A stretch of DNA of 64,000 bases from Arthrobacter sp. TMP15 (lineage in GTDB: Bacteria > Actinomycetota > Actinomycetes > Actinomycetales > Micrococcaceae): positions 3,100,001 to 3,164,000 of the forward strand of contig NZ_CP154262.1 in NCBI RefSeq assembly GCF_039529835.1, given 5' to 3'. Below are positions 30,441-39,864 of this stretch, one piece after another. Under the pieces are notes generated by a model, which saw only the letters and a program-made list of their open reading frames with translations, was not told the DNA's origin and did not search any database. Numbering within the stretch: position 1 is the stretch's first letter; each line of letters begins with the position of its first letter. Position numbers and translations under genes: made by a program.

Positions 30441-30592
30441 ATACTCTCTAACGCCTTCTCTTGATGGCCTATTCCGGCACTTTCACAAAACCCATCCGGT
30501 GCAATAATTGGCCAGGACGGACCATTGTAAATAGGACCAAAACTGCTCCGTAATCAGCAACGGCACAATGCGGCCGGCGTGGGGCTATGAAA

Positions 30593-31195
30593 TTACAAAG
30601 TAACTTTGTGCAAGGCGGCGGAGGCGTGAGCGGCAAGAGCCTTACCCTGGGCGGCAACGTCCCAACGCCAGTACAAGTCGCTGTTAACGAGACCAAAAAT
30701 ACGGGTCGCCGCAGTGTAATCCTTAGCTCCGGCTCCGCGCATGACAGCATCGGTTGAAAGCTGAATCTGGGGACCCTCAATGGTGCCGTAGTACAGCTCC
30801 GAGATGCCACCGGGGTGCACAATATTGGCCATGATGTTGAACCCACCATCAGCATTGCGGAGGGCCTCAACATCATCCGCTGTTCGAAGCGCAGGCACTA
30901 TCTCCGCAGGTATCAGGCCGGGGCCGCCGTCGGAGTCGTTTAATTTTCGGTCAAGCTGCCAAAACCCTGTTTCCACGGAAAGTGGCCGCAAAACAGTACC
31001 CGCTTCATCTGTTAACCACGACTCAGCTGTGTATTGCAAATAGGGCAGTCCATTGGCTTTGAAGGTTACAGTCTGGGTGAAAAACTCAGAGTCAGCATCG
31101 CCAGCGCCTAGCCGGCCCGCTCCACTCCATGTTCCAAGCAGCCACGACAACGGCACAAGTTCAGGAGTCAGGTCTGTGGGGATCTCAATGGGCAT
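30593..31195 (-). CDS. FABP-like / nitrobindin-family heme-binding protein
   Basis: A 200-aa single-domain beta-barrel protein. The family motif G-x-W-x-G-x-G occurs as GTWSGAGRL (residues 21-29), and His190 near the C-terminus (ALAAHASAALHKV) matches the position of the heme-ligating histidine in nitrobindins. These proteins bind ferric heme and can isomerise peroxynitrite. The ATG at 31193-31195 is 6 bp after the stop of a 37-residue membrane peptide gene, so the two are probably one operon. Confidence 0.85.
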   Translation of the reverse strand: MPIEIPTDLTPELVPLSWLLGTWSGAGRLGAGDADSEFFTQTVTFKANGLPYLQYTAESWLTDEAGTVLRPLSVETGFWQLDRKLNDSDGGPGLIPAEIVPALRTADDVEALRNADGGFNIMANIVHPGGISELYYGTIEGPQIQLSTDAVMRGAGAKDYTAATRIFGLVNSDLYWRWDVAAQGKALAAHASAALHKVTL

Positions 31196-31201
31196 GGCAG
31201 G

Positions 31202-31315
31202 TTACTGCTGACCCTTGAAAAGCCGCCATACCACCAGCCCGGCAAACCAAGCCATGGCCACGCTGGCTACTACTAGGAGACTGATGTAGAAGATTTCTAA
31301 GGCAAGTACGCTCAT
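31202..31315 (-). CDS. 37-residue single-pass membrane protein
   Basis: A short gene read directly on the minus strand: ATG at 31313-31315, TAA at 31202-31204. The protein starts MSVLALEIFYISLLVVASVA, which is one hydrophobic helix, and ends in WRLFKGQQ, a basic cytoplasmic tail. AGGATGG lies upstream of the start. It is 6 bp from the nitrobindin-like gene. I recognise no family with certainty; small actinobacterial membrane peptides of this shape exist. Function unknown. Confidence 0.7.
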   Translation of the reverse strand: MSVLALEIFYISLLVVASVAMAWFAGLVVWRLFKGQQ

Positions 31316-31379
31316 AATGCCATCCTACAAGGTTCTCTTGAGTGTTCCAGCAATCTCCGTATGGCCTGCGTCTTGGTCG

Positions 31380-32114
31380 CTAGTACAGGATCATTTTTTC
31401 AACGAAATAAACAAGCGTGCCAAGGGACAGGATTGGGGCTAGCGCTGCCGCAACCACACCCAGGACCACGGCTGGCGTGCCGGCGAGGGTGCGGATTCGG
31501 CGGAAAGCCGCAATGACAGCTCCGACGAGGACCCCTAGAATTGCGGCCGGAATAATGCGGACATCAGAGAAAAGCAGCGCGGCAAGGGGCCCTACTAAAG
31601 CAGCCACTCCTATCGCCAGGGGCCCAACAACCCTGTCAGGCCATGCCAACATGCCCACCAAAAGCGCCACTGCTGCGCTGATTGCCACGATAAGGGTCAT
31701 GCCGGGCTCACCCAGGAACCGAAAAGAGGCCACCCATCCACACGTGAAGCCAGCGATGGCAACACCTGCTCCGGCGCCAAGGGTGGATTCAAGCCGGTGC
31801 TTTTGCCCTGTTCCGCGAATAATTTGTACGGCCATAACTGCGCCAAAACCAACGGCTATATAGATGGGGGTCCACACCAAGAAGTCGCCCCCCGTCGCCA
31901 ATCCTGCGGTCACGGCTGCGCCAACCCCTGTCAAAGCAATGACGGTTCCCAAGGTTTTCTTGGCTGGAATACCTAAATATTGCGGCCAGCCATAGCCAAA
32001 GACCACCGCGAGGGCGATGCTCACGCCAACCGCATAACCAAGACCCAGAGAGTGCCCGGCCACCAGCAGTGCTAAAGCGATGATTCCAATAAGTCCGGCA
32101 GTATATGACTTCAC
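31380..32114 (-). CDS. Multi-pass membrane protein of unknown function
   Basis: A 244-aa protein made almost entirely of hydrophobic helices (about seven or eight), with conserved-looking loops GYGWPQYLGIPAKKTLG and FRRIRTLAGTP. No catalytic or transport motif seen. Similar glycine/alanine-rich membrane proteins are widespread in Arthrobacter-like genomes, usually annotated hypothetical. It is divergent from glnR and may share its promoter region (32115-32257). Confidence 0.75.
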   Translation of the reverse strand: MKSYTAGLIGIIALALLVAGHSLGLGYAVGVSIALAVVFGYGWPQYLGIPAKKTLGTVIALTGVGAAVTAGLATGGDFLVWTPIYIAVGFGAVMAVQIIRGTGQKHRLESTLGAGAGVAIAGFTCGWVASFRFLGEPGMTLIVAISAAVALLVGMLAWPDRVVGPLAIGVAALVGPLAALLFSDVRIIPAAILGVLVGAVIAAFRRIRTLAGTPAVVLGVVAAALAPILSLGTLVYFVEKMILY

Positions 32115-32257
32115 ACATCAATCCTGCCCTATTCCCCCGGTACAATGTGGAGCAACCCTGTGGACAGAGCATTTAGTTTTGGCTCGTGCCGCCATCTTTG
32201 GTTACGGCCCCGATCAAAGCTCAAGAACGCGCACTTGGGATACTTTTCAAGGAAGAC

Positions 32258-32956
32258 ATGTCGCAGATATTAATGCTGACCAACAACCGCGGCAGTTCCG
32301 TGGAGGTTTTGCCTGCGCTCGAACTTTTAAGCCACACCGTCCATATTCTTCCGGCAGTCCCTACTGCCTTGCTCGAGGCCAAACCCTCAGATTTGATCAT
32401 GGTTGATGCTCGCAAGGACTTAGCCGGCTCCCGTTCATTAACTCAGTTGCTGCGGGCTACCGGCATCAGCGTTCCCCTATTGCTTGTTTTAACCGAGGGA
32501 GGTATGGCCGCTGTGACGGCTTCCTGGGCAGCCGATGATGTCGTGGTTGATTCGGCCAGCCCCGCTGAGGTTGAGGCGCGGATCCGGTTGGCGGTGACCC
32601 GGGCAGCCAACACCGAGGAAACCGCACCCCAGAAAATTCAGGCTGCAGGGATCGTTATCGATGAGGATAGTTACACGGCCAGGGTCCACGGCACAGTCCT
32701 GAACCTGACGTATAAAGAGTTTGAGTTACTCAAATATCTTGCTCAGCATCCCGGGCGTGTCTTTAGCCGGGCGCAACTGCTTAACGAGGTGTGGGGCTAT
32801 GACTATTACGGGGGAACCCGCACAGTCGATGTGCACATTAGACGCTTGCGCGCGAAATTGGGGGTTGAGAATGAAAAACTTATCAGTACTGTGCGCAATG
32901 TCGGTTACCGACTTATTACATCCAAGACGGACCACAACGTCCTAAGCGCGACATAG
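32258..32956 (+). CDS. glnR: GlnR-type orphan OmpR-family response regulator
   Basis: A 232-aa winged-helix regulator. The receiver-like domain ([54 protein letters not shown]) closely resembles Streptomyces GlnR, the master regulator of nitrogen assimilation, with Asp50 and Arg52 kept and other phosphorylation-pocket residues absent. The C-terminal domain has [20 protein letters not shown] and [14 protein letters not shown]. GlnR proteins act without a cognate kinase. The ATG at 32258 with AAGGA upstream is preferred; an upstream TTG/GTG start would add 24 unlike residues. It precedes mshD, as in mycobacteria. Confidence 0.87.
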   Translation: MSQILMLTNNRGSSVEVLPALELLSHTVHILPAVPTALLEAKPSDLIMVDARKDLAGSRSLTQLLRATGISVPLLLVLTEGGMAAVTASWAADDVVVDSASPAEVEARIRLAVTRAANTEETAPQKIQAAGIVIDEDSYTARVHGTVLNLTYKEFELLKYLAQHPGRVFSRAQLLNEVWGYDYYGGTRTVDVHIRRLRAKLGVENEKLISTVRNVGYRLITSKTDHNVLSAT

Positions 32957-32984
32957 CCTCAGGCCCAAAACACCAGCAGAACCT

Positions 32985-33021
32985 AAGAAGGCCCGTTTCC
33001 TTGATGGAAACGGGCCTTCTT
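32985..33021. terminator. Intrinsic terminator downstream of glnR
   Basis: Perfect 16-bp stem (32985-33000 with 33006-33021), loop TTGAT, core GGCCCGTTTCC. It begins 29 bp after the glnR stop. It is nearly symmetrical, with TTCTT on the plus side, so it can serve both strands. Confidence 0.92.
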
Positions 33022-33215
33022 CATTCGTGGAGGACATACGGGTCGAACGTATCGAGGACACCCCACTGGTGCATCCCCCCAGTTGAAACCGCAAGAATCA
33101 GAGGATTCCCAACAATTTCTAGCAACGTGGACTCCCACGATGTGCTGCTCACAAACTCTATGTCAAGACTCCGGCCGGAGGCAAACTGGCTGCCCCAAAA
33201 TGTGTCATGGGTCAT
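33021..33215 (-). CDS. Possible 64-residue protein, unrecognised
   Basis: A minus-strand ORF whose stop touches the terminator hairpin shared with glnR. The protein reads MTHDTFWGSQFASGRSLDIE and ends STGGMHQWGVLDTFDPYVLHE (21 residues less the first), a balanced composition that looks coding rather than random. There is no clear ribosome binding site, and transcription would have to start close to the divergent mshD promoter. Treat as tentative. Confidence 0.38.
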   Translation of the reverse strand: MTHDTFWGSQFASGRSLDIEFVSSTSWESTLLEIVGNPLILAVSTGGMHQWGVLDTFDPYVLHE

Positions 33216-33310
33216 TAGTGGGGCGCAAACAGCACCGTCACGGCACGATTCGAGCCGATCTGTCTCAAAGAGTCTCGCATTAGCTCAGGCAAGCCCACTA
33301 GGCTGGGGTT

Positions 33311-34297
33311 ATGAGCCCCGCAAAGATTGACAGCTGGCCTGTGACGGTCATTCAAGGAGCCCCCGGGCCCGAGCTTCTCCAAGAGATGGCGAGCGTGATT
33401 GACGCTGCGGAGGACGCGGACGGCAATCCTCCCTTCTCCGAGCAAACTTTGGTGGAATTAAAGTCTGCGACTGCAGGTTCCCCCAGTGTGCTGACACTTC
33501 TAACGTATGCCCCCGAGGACGCCTCGCCCACTGTTGGCGAAGACCTTGCAGGCATAGCAGTTGTTGTGCTGGACGGCAGCGAAGGGGTGTTGGAGATTGT
33601 TGTGCATCCGGCATACCGCAACGACGGGGTGGGTGCAATTTTGGCCGACAAACTGGTTGAGGTACGAGGACTGCAGGGCATCAAGGCGTGGTCCCACGGC
33701 GGTCATGAAGCTGCGGCGGACCTGGCTGCCAGCTACGGCTACCGGGCCATCCGTGAACTGTGGCGTATGCGCCTTGTCCGGGCGTCACCGTCGTCCGGCA
33801 CCACGGCTACACAATCGGCTGCTCACTACCAGAGGCCCGACGGGGTGCGGCTACGAACATTTGTTCCCGGCCAGGATGAGGAAGCCTGGTTAGCCGCCAA
33901 CGCGGCAGCCTTTGCCCACCACCCGGAACAGGGATCACTCACCTTGGCTGATCTTCAGGCTCGCGAGGAGGAACCGTGGTTTGATCCGGCCGGTTTCTTC
34001 CTTGCAGTCAATGACGCCGACGAGATTCTGGGGTTCCACTGGACCAAGGTCCACCCTGCCCGTGCGGGGCAAGCTGCCATGGGCGAGGTTTATGTTGTGG
34101 GGGTAACTCCGGCAGCACAGGGGTTGGGTCTGGGTAAAATCCTGACACGACAGGGCATGGATCACCTGCAGAATGCAGGATTGAGCGCCATTATGCTTTA
34201 CGTTGATGCAGACAATGAGGCGGCGGTTTCGTTGTATCGCAAGCTTGGTTTCACCAAATGGGATTCGGATGTCATGTACGGACCAATGTCGGCATAA
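33311..34297 (+). CDS. mshD: Mycothiol synthase
   Basis: MshD (328 aa) acetylates Cys-GlcN-Ins with acetyl-CoA in the last step of mycothiol synthesis, the main low-molecular-weight thiol of Actinobacteria. It consists of two GNAT domains. The N-terminal one has LEIVVHPAYRNDGVGAILAD. The active C-terminal one has VGVTPAAQGLGLGKILTRQG, then LYVDADNEAAVSLYRKLGF, the standard acetyl-CoA site and final helix of MshD. Immediately downstream of glnR and upstream of ppk. The ATG at 33311 is used. Confidence 0.9.
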   Translation: MSPAKIDSWPVTVIQGAPGPELLQEMASVIDAAEDADGNPPFSEQTLVELKSATAGSPSVLTLLTYAPEDASPTVGEDLAGIAVVVLDGSEGVLEIVVHPAYRNDGVGAILADKLVEVRGLQGIKAWSHGGHEAAADLAASYGYRAIRELWRMRLVRASPSSGTTATQSAAHYQRPDGVRLRTFVPGQDEEAWLAANAAAFAHHPEQGSLTLADLQAREEEPWFDPAGFFLAVNDADEILGFHWTKVHPARAGQAAMGEVYVVGVTPAAQGLGLGKILTRQGMDHLQNAGLSAIMLYVDADNEAAVSLYRKLGFTKWDSDVMYGPMSA

Positions 34298-34378
34298 CCT
34301 GCACATTGCTATTGCAGTCGGCATCGGATGCGGCTTGTAAGGTTGACTCAAGGCAATACCAACCACGAGGATTTTTTA

Positions 34379-36622
34379 ATGAAGCGCGAATACAAGGGAC
34401 CCGGGGCCACTGTGAGTACAAAGAGCCGGGAACGTTTTGTTTCAGGTGAAGTACCGGCCTCACGAGCTACTCAGGACCGGATTGAGATCCCCGAGTTTGA
34501 GCCAACACTCATTCCCGAGGGCGATATCAGCGCCGACAGGTTCCTTGACCGTGAGCTGAGCTGGCTGGCATTCAACGCCAGGGTCTTGGAACTTGCTGAA
34601 GATCCGGACCTGCACTTGTTGGAACGAGTAAACTTCCTGTCCATTTTCGCGTCCAACCTGGATGAGTTTTTCATGGTGCGGGTGGCGGGACTTAAACGCC
34701 GCATTGCTGCCGGGCTGGCGGTACCCTCACCTGCCGGGCTGAGCCCCATAGAAGTGCTGGAGCAGGTCAGTAACGCCGCCCACGAACTTCAGGCACGGCA
34801 CGCCCATGTTTTTGCGAGCCAGATTCGCCCGGCACTGGCCTATGAACACATCCACTTGGTGCATTGGGATGAGCTCGATGACAAGGCCAAGTCCGCGTTG
34901 TCTAAAATGTTTGGCGATAAGATCTTCCCGATTCTCACGCCGCTGGCAGTGGACCCCGCCCACCCTTTCCCCTACATTTCCGGGCTGTCACTTAATTTGG
35001 CTGTTGTGGTTCGCAACCCTGTCAGTGAGAAGGAACTCTTCGCAAGGTTGAAGGTGCCGGATCTCTTGCCCCGTTTGGTTGCTGTTGATGGCCCCCGTGC
35101 CGGGACTGTCCCCGGGCGCGTGGCGCGCTTCATCCCGCTGGAAGAGGTCATCGCCGAGCACCTTGACCAGCTTTTTCCCGGCATGGAGATTGTGGAGCAC
35201 CACTCATTCCGAGTCACTCGCAATGAAGACCTCGAGGTTGAAGAGGACGACGCCGAGAATCTCCTGCAAGCTCTGGAGAAGGAACTACTGCGTCGAAAAT
35301 TTGGTCCCCCCGTCCGTCTCGAGGTCACCACCGACATCAACCCAAGTGTTCTTGCACTTCTTGTGCGCGAACTTGACGTTGATGAGGCAGAAGTTTATTC
35401 GCTGCCTGCTCCTTTGGATTTGCGTGGCCTGTCCATCATCGGCTCCATTGATCGTCCCGATCTGCGCTACCCCAAACATGTGGCCCACACTTCCCGGGAC
35501 CTGAATGCTTCGGAAACCTCCAAGGCGGCTAACGTCTTTGCCGCCATGCGCCGTCGTGACATTCTGCTCCACCACCCCTACGATGCCTTCTCTACGTCAG
35601 TGCAGGCATTCCTGGAACAAGCGGCAACCGACCCCAAGGTTAGGGCAATCAAACAAACCCTGTACAGAACATCTGGGGACTCACCCATTGTGGATGCCTT
35701 GGTGGACGCTGCCGAAGCGGGTAAACAGGTTTTGGCTCTTGTTGAGATCAAAGCCCGATTTGATGAGCAAGCCAATATTTCCTGGGCCCGGAAGCTTGAA
35801 CAAGCCGGGGTGCACGTTGTGTACGGCATTGTTGGTTTGAAAACTCACTGCAAGTTATCTCTTGTGGTGCGCCAGGAACAGGATGGGTTGCGCCGCTACT
35901 GCCACATCGGCACTGGCAACTATCACCCCCGCACAGCAAGATACTACGAGGATCTGGGGCTGTTGACCGCCGATAACCAAGTGGGCGAGGATCTGTCCAA
36001 GCTCTTCAATCAGCTCTCCGGATACGCACCCAAGTCATCCTTTGACCGTCTGCTAGTGGCTCCGCGCTCCGTGCGTTCAGGATTGATTGAGCGCATAGAT
36101 AGAGAAATTGCGAACAAGAAGGCAGGGCTTCCGGCCCGAGTTTGCATCAAGGTCAACTCAATGGTGGATGAAGCCATCATTGACTCTCTATACCGTGCTT
36201 CTCAGGCCGGTGTGGAGGTTGGTGTGATTGTGCGAGGTATTTGCTCATTGCGTCCGGGCGTTCCGGGGCTCAGTGAAAACATAACCGTTAGATCATTCCT
36301 TGGTCGCTTCCTTGAACACTCGCGTGTGTTCACCTTTGCCAACAATTTAGAGCCAGTGGTTTACATTGGTTCCGCGGATATGATGCACAGAAACCTCGAC
36401 CGCCGGGTTGAGGCGCTGGTTCAGCTTTCCAATGCGGAAGACATCGCCGAGGTCAACTCACTGCTTGAGCGCTATCTTGATCCGGGGACTGCCAGCTGGC
36501 ATCTGGATAACGAAGGTCAGTGGAAGCGTTTCCATCTCGACAATGAAGGAAAACCTTTGCTCGATATCCAGTCATGGCTGCTCGCCAGCCGTTCACGTTC
36601 GCGATCAACACTGCACCGGTAA
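34379..36622 (+). CDS. ppk: Polyphosphate kinase 1
   Basis: PPK1 (747 aa) reversibly makes polyphosphate from ATP. The N-terminal domain begins [19 protein letters not shown]. The histidine that is autophosphorylated in E. coli (His435) corresponds to His490 in [13 protein letters not shown], and the second histidine (His592 in E. coli) to His647 in [26 protein letters not shown] between them is also characteristic. The ATG at 34379 has GAGG 8 bp upstream; the longer frame from 34328 lacks family likeness. Coupled to mutT1 by a TAATG stop/start overlap. Confidence 0.95.
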   Translation: MKREYKGPGATVSTKSRERFVSGEVPASRATQDRIEIPEFEPTLIPEGDISADRFLDRELSWLAFNARVLELAEDPDLHLLERVNFLSIFASNLDEFFMVRVAGLKRRIAAGLAVPSPAGLSPIEVLEQVSNAAHELQARHAHVFASQIRPALAYEHIHLVHWDELDDKAKSALSKMFGDKIFPILTPLAVDPAHPFPYISGLSLNLAVVVRNPVSEKELFARLKVPDLLPRLVAVDGPRAGTVPGRVARFIPLEEVIAEHLDQLFPGMEIVEHHSFRVTRNEDLEVEEDDAENLLQALEKELLRRKFGPPVRLEVTTDINPSVLALLVRELDVDEAEVYSLPAPLDLRGLSIIGSIDRPDLRYPKHVAHTSRDLNASETSKAANVFAAMRRRDILLHHPYDAFSTSVQAFLEQAATDPKVRAIKQTLYRTSGDSPIVDALVDAAEAGKQVLALVEIKARFDEQANISWARKLEQAGVHVVYGIVGLKTHCKLSLVVRQEQDGLRRYCHIGTGNYHPRTARYYEDLGLLTADNQVGEDLSKLFNQLSGYAPKSSFDRLLVAPRSVRSGLIERIDREIANKKAGLPARVCIKVNSMVDEAIIDSLYRASQAGVEVGVIVRGICSLRPGVPGLSENITVRSFLGRFLEHSRVFTFANNLEPVVYIGSADMMHRNLDRRVEALVQLSNAEDIAEVNSLLERYLDPGTASWHLDNEGQWKRFHLDNEGKPLLDIQSWLLASRSRSRSTLHR

Positions 36623-37587
36623 TGCGCAACACTGAAAACCTCGAGGAAACCGTGGACGACGACGCTGCCGTCTCCATCTACGCTGCCGGAGCCCTTTGCT
36701 GGCGGATTAAGAAAAGGAAGCTTGAGCTCCTGCTGATCCACCGTCAGCGTTACGATGACTGGTCGTGGCCCAAGGGCAAGCTTGACGCTGGCGAGACGCT
36801 TGCCGAATGTGCTGTGCGTGAAGTGCACGAAGAGGTGGGTCTGCCCATCACCTTGGGCATTCCGCTGCCATCAATTCAGTACGTTGTAAAAGCCGGTCTG
36901 AAGGAGGTCCATTATTGGGCTTGTGCCACAGATGACATGCCTCCCATCCCCGATGGGAAAGAGGTTGACAGCGTTATTTGGTGCAGTCCCAACAAGGCTC
37001 GCGGACTACTGTCCAACCCTTCCGATTTGGAGCCTCTTGAGGCTTTGGCTGCGGCCTTTGAGGGCGGGACTCTAGCGACCTGGCCATTGCTGGTGATCAG
37101 GCACGCTAAAGCAAAGCCGCGGTCCGCATGGACCCGGGCGGAAGGTGAAAGGCCACTGGCCGCAACAGGTAAACGTCAGGCGCTGTATCTGCAGCGGCTC
37201 TTGATGTCATGGCATCCTGAGCGGATTCATACCAGCGGCTGGATGCGGTGCATAGCCACAATCTCCCCGTACGCCCAGGCAACAAAGGCCAAAGTCAAGG
37301 TGGTTCCGTGGTTGACCGAATCTGACCACAAGCGTCATCCAATAAAAACCGCTGCAGTTATAGACCGATTGCTGAGCAAAACAAGTGCCACGGCTGTCTG
37401 CACTCACCGCCCCGTTCTGCCAACGGTAATAGGTGCCCTGGCCACCCACATGTCCCCCGTTTTGGCCAGCTCATTGCCCATGATTGACCCATATCTTTCC
37501 CCTGGAGAGGTACTGATCGCTCATGTTTCCGCCACCGAGCCTGGGCGGATCGTGGCAGTGGAGCAACACAAACCATACGAGGACTGA
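36622..37587 (+). CDS. mutT1: MutT1-type Nudix hydrolase with histidine phosphatase domain
   Basis: A 321-aa two-domain enzyme like mycobacterial MutT1, which hydrolyses 8-oxo-(d)GTP and dinucleoside polyphosphates. The Nudix box is GKLDAGETLAECAVREVHEEVG (residues about 52-73; quoted part shortened in spirit, the key residues are G-x5-E-x7-R-E-x2-E-E). The C-terminal domain starts LLVIRHAKAKPRSAW with the RHA/G phosphatase motif and includes VCTHRPVLPTV. The ATG overlaps the ppk stop by one base. ppk-mutT1 coupling suggests a shared role in nucleotide and polyphosphate homeostasis. Confidence 0.88.
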   Translation: MRNTENLEETVDDDAAVSIYAAGALCWRIKKRKLELLLIHRQRYDDWSWPKGKLDAGETLAECAVREVHEEVGLPITLGIPLPSIQYVVKAGLKEVHYWACATDDMPPIPDGKEVDSVIWCSPNKARGLLSNPSDLEPLEALAAAFEGGTLATWPLLVIRHAKAKPRSAWTRAEGERPLAATGKRQALYLQRLLMSWHPERIHTSGWMRCIATISPYAQATKAKVKVVPWLTESDHKRHPIKTAAVIDRLLSKTSATAVCTHRPVLPTVIGALATHMSPVLASSLPMIDPYLSPGEVLIAHVSATEPGRIVAVEQHKPYED

Positions 37588-37592
37588 CCCGC

Positions 37593-37662
37593 CCCCGTTG
37601 AAGTTGGAGATGATGACACCACTCCGTCCTCCGGGGTGTCATCATCTCCAACTTCAACGGGG
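37593..37662. repeat. Dispersed hairpin element, copy 1 (28-bp arms)
   Basis: Perfect 28-bp inverted repeat (37593-37620 with 37635-37662) and a 14-nt loop, starting 6 bp after the mutT1 stop. The inner 24 bp of the arm, beginning GTTGAAGTTGGAGATGATGA, is identical to the arm of a second hairpin at 63263-63325. Loops and flanks differ. No T-run follows, so it is not a standard terminator. It looks like a repetitive extragenic palindrome. Confidence 0.9.
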
Positions 37663-37683
37663 ACCAAGGCTTTCCCTTCACCT

Positions 37684-37709
37684 CTTTGTACCGTACGCTC
37701 AGTACAAAG
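37684..37709. promoter_or_regulatory. Candidate GntR operator (CTTTGTAC-N10-GTACAAAG)
   Basis: An 8-bp-arm inverted repeat with a palindromic CGTACG in its spacer, followed at once by a second small repeat GTGT-N5-ACAC (37709-37721). It lies 36 bp upstream of the membrane-protein start used here, in an operon that ends with a YtrA-type GntR regulator, so autoregulation through this site is plausible. Confidence 0.5.
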
Positions 37710-37745
37710 TGTTCGATACACAGCGTGATCATCGATGGGGAAATA

Positions 37746-39428
37746 GTGTTTGCACCAAACCTGACCGAAGTGTTAATCCTTCTGGGGCTAGTGGGCGTTG
37801 GCGTCACAGCCATCACCTACCTGATCCTGCGGCTCTTCGTGTGGAGTGAGCCTGCAAGCAAATCTTTGGAATACATCCGCAAACATGCCTTGTGGACAGG
37901 CATTCTTGCCTGGGCCTTGAGCAGCTTGGCCGGCGCAGCCCACGCCGGACTCTACGATCCCACACGGATTGCCGTGCCGGGGGAGCAGTGGACGCTGCTA
38001 CCTTGGTTCGCGATCATTGCCCCTGCGGTGGCCATTGTTGGTGTCAACGCCATTGGCCAGGCCACCTGGCCGGCACCAAAATCGGCAAAACGAGTGGCTG
38101 TTCTTGAATTTCGCCGGGCCCGGGACTATGTCCAACGTGGTTTGGGCTGGACGGTGCTGGGCGTCTTTGCACTCTCTGCCGGAGTGCTGGCATTCCTCTT
38201 TTTTGTCCCCGGATTTATATCCAGTCAGGGGGTCGTAGTGAGCCCATCCGGCGAATCCATTGTGAGCTATCAAGGACGCCTTCCGGGATACGTCTTGGCA
38301 ACCGCGCTCACCGTCGCATTGCTGATCCTGAGTGCCGGAACATTGCTGGTCATGCGGCTTATTGCCTCCCGCAGATCTTTAGAAGCCCTCACAACCGATC
38401 AAAACACCACCCTTCGTGTCATTGGCATGAACAGAGCGCTCCGGGTGAGTGCCACGGTGGCCTCGGGCTTGGCTGGCATAGCCGGAAATTATCTCGCCCA
38501 ACCAGCCCCGGACTCAGGCACTACCTCATGGACGAACTGGTTGGGCATCGTCAATGCGATGGTGCTGATCGCCATGCTCCTATGGAAGCCGCCTTTTCTT
38601 GACACTGAGATGGACGACGCCGGATACAACTCTTTGTTTATCAACGGAACCTCGCAGGACCCTGCATGGAGAAACGGAGCCGGCGCAGCCAGACTGACTG
38701 GAACAGCCGGGATCGTGGCACCTGCCTCTGCCGTGGCTGGGCTTCTGCTGGGACTGAGCCTCACCCAGTGGTTTGGCTGGCTTGGTCCGCTGGCACTTGC
38801 GCTGGTGTTTACCCTCCTGACCCACCTCGGGCTGGAACTGCTGCTGCGCCGTAATTATGCTCCGCCCAGAAAAGTGGTGCCAAGTACAGTCGCGCCAAAT
38901 ACAGTCGCGCCAAATACAGTGCGGACTTCTCTGAAGGCGGGCGTTCCGGTTACTCTCACACTTGCCATCAGCATCAGCGCCGTGGCACTGATCCCGGCAC
39001 TGATCACGGTTGCCGGGATCACTAGGGGCGGAGCGAATGACTGGCCAGGATTGAGCGGCTCAGCACCTCACTTCCTTGTCCCTCTAGTAGTTGTGCTGGC
39101 CGTTGTTGTTACAGGCGCCTGTGCTGCAACCGTTGTCTGGCTGCGGCCCGCGCTGACGGATGTGGCCCCAGTACTTGAGCGGACATTGCGGCGGCGGGCC
39201 CTGTTCCGGATCCTTCGCACGGTTGCTGGTGGGTTATGGGCCGTTCTTGGCGCAGTCACCTTAAATATTGGCACCGCGCCGAGTCTCAGCGAAACAGCCC
39301 AGGATTCCGGCCTGGGGATTGTGGGCGTAGCTTTCCTGGTGCTTGCCGCTGTTCTGTGCTTTTATCCCGTCAGGAGCTTCACCCCGGCAGAATATCTGCC
39401 GGGCACGGCCGCCCGCGTGAGCAAGTAG
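37746..39428 (+). CDS. Large multi-pass membrane protein, unknown function
   Basis: A 560-aa protein with about 13 predicted membrane helices and no soluble domain. No transporter or enzyme signature was recognised. A short repeated linker (PSTVAPNTVAPNTVRT, about residues 380-395) is encoded by a duplicated 15-bp unit at 38886-38918. The start is uncertain: GTG at 37746 has GGGGAA just upstream, while GTG at 37725 and TTG at 37686 also keep the frame. The GntR gene follows 6 bp later, as in YtrA-type operons where a small GntR regulator controls membrane components. Confidence 0.75.
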   Translation: MFAPNLTEVLILLGLVGVGVTAITYLILRLFVWSEPASKSLEYIRKHALWTGILAWALSSLAGAAHAGLYDPTRIAVPGEQWTLLPWFAIIAPAVAIVGVNAIGQATWPAPKSAKRVAVLEFRRARDYVQRGLGWTVLGVFALSAGVLAFLFFVPGFISSQGVVVSPSGESIVSYQGRLPGYVLATALTVALLILSAGTLLVMRLIASRRSLEALTTDQNTTLRVIGMNRALRVSATVASGLAGIAGNYLAQPAPDSGTTSWTNWLGIVNAMVLIAMLLWKPPFLDTEMDDAGYNSLFINGTSQDPAWRNGAGAARLTGTAGIVAPASAVAGLLLGLSLTQWFGWLGPLALALVFTLLTHLGLELLLRRNYAPPRKVVPSTVAPNTVAPNTVRTSLKAGVPVTLTLAISISAVALIPALITVAGITRGGANDWPGLSGSAPHFLVPLVVVLAVVVTGACAATVVWLRPALTDVAPVLERTLRRRALFRILRTVAGGLWAVLGAVTLNIGTAPSLSETAQDSGLGIVGVAFLVLAAVLCFYPVRSFTPAEYLPGTAARVSK

Positions 39429-39434
39429 CGTTGC

Positions 39435-39851
39435 ATGGAAGCGCGGATTGTTATTGATCTTCAGACGGCCACCCCTCCCTACGAACAAGTCCAGAGACAA
39501 ATCGCCTCCCTGATCGCTGTTGGCGAGCTGCAAATCGGCACCCGGCTGCCCACCATCCGCAGCCTGGCCGGCGATTTGGGTGTGGCCGCAGGCACCGTGG
39601 CCCGGGCCTACAAGGAACTTGAAGCGGCAGGACAAGTCACAACGAACCGCCGGCAAGGGACCGTGGTGGCGGGAACCGGAGTTGCTCAAACACAACCACA
39701 AAAGCCCCACCACCCACCTGAGGTAAGCAATGGGCTGGCGGTGCTGGCCGCCGTCGAACATCTCATACAAACCAGCGAAGAAGCAGGACTGGATGCGAAG
39801 ACCCTGATTTCCCTGGTCCAAGGACAGCTGAACCGTCGAGGCTCCCAGTAG
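39435..39851 (+). CDS. GntR-family transcriptional regulator, YtrA subfamily
   Basis: A 138-aa regulator. The winged helix shows PPYEQVQRQIASLIAVGEL, LPTIRSLAGDLGVAAGTVAR and AYKELEAAGQV, typical of GntR. After it there are only about 60 residues, the short helical dimerisation tail of the YtrA subgroup rather than a ligand-binding domain. Six bases after the membrane-protein stop, so in the same operon. Likely represses its own operon via the inverted repeats at 37684-37721. Confidence 0.88.
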   Translation: MEARIVIDLQTATPPYEQVQRQIASLIAVGELQIGTRLPTIRSLAGDLGVAAGTVARAYKELEAAGQVTTNRRQGTVVAGTGVAQTQPQKPHHPPEVSNGLAVLAAVEHLIQTSEEAGLDAKTLISLVQGQLNRRGSQ

Positions 39852-39864
39852 GTAGACTTGCCCC

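Noticed and set aside
30441-30592. Possible short gene between the nitrobindin-like gene and ygfZ
   Set aside because: The only open frame runs out of the nitrobindin-like gene's shadow frame and has no own start or motif.
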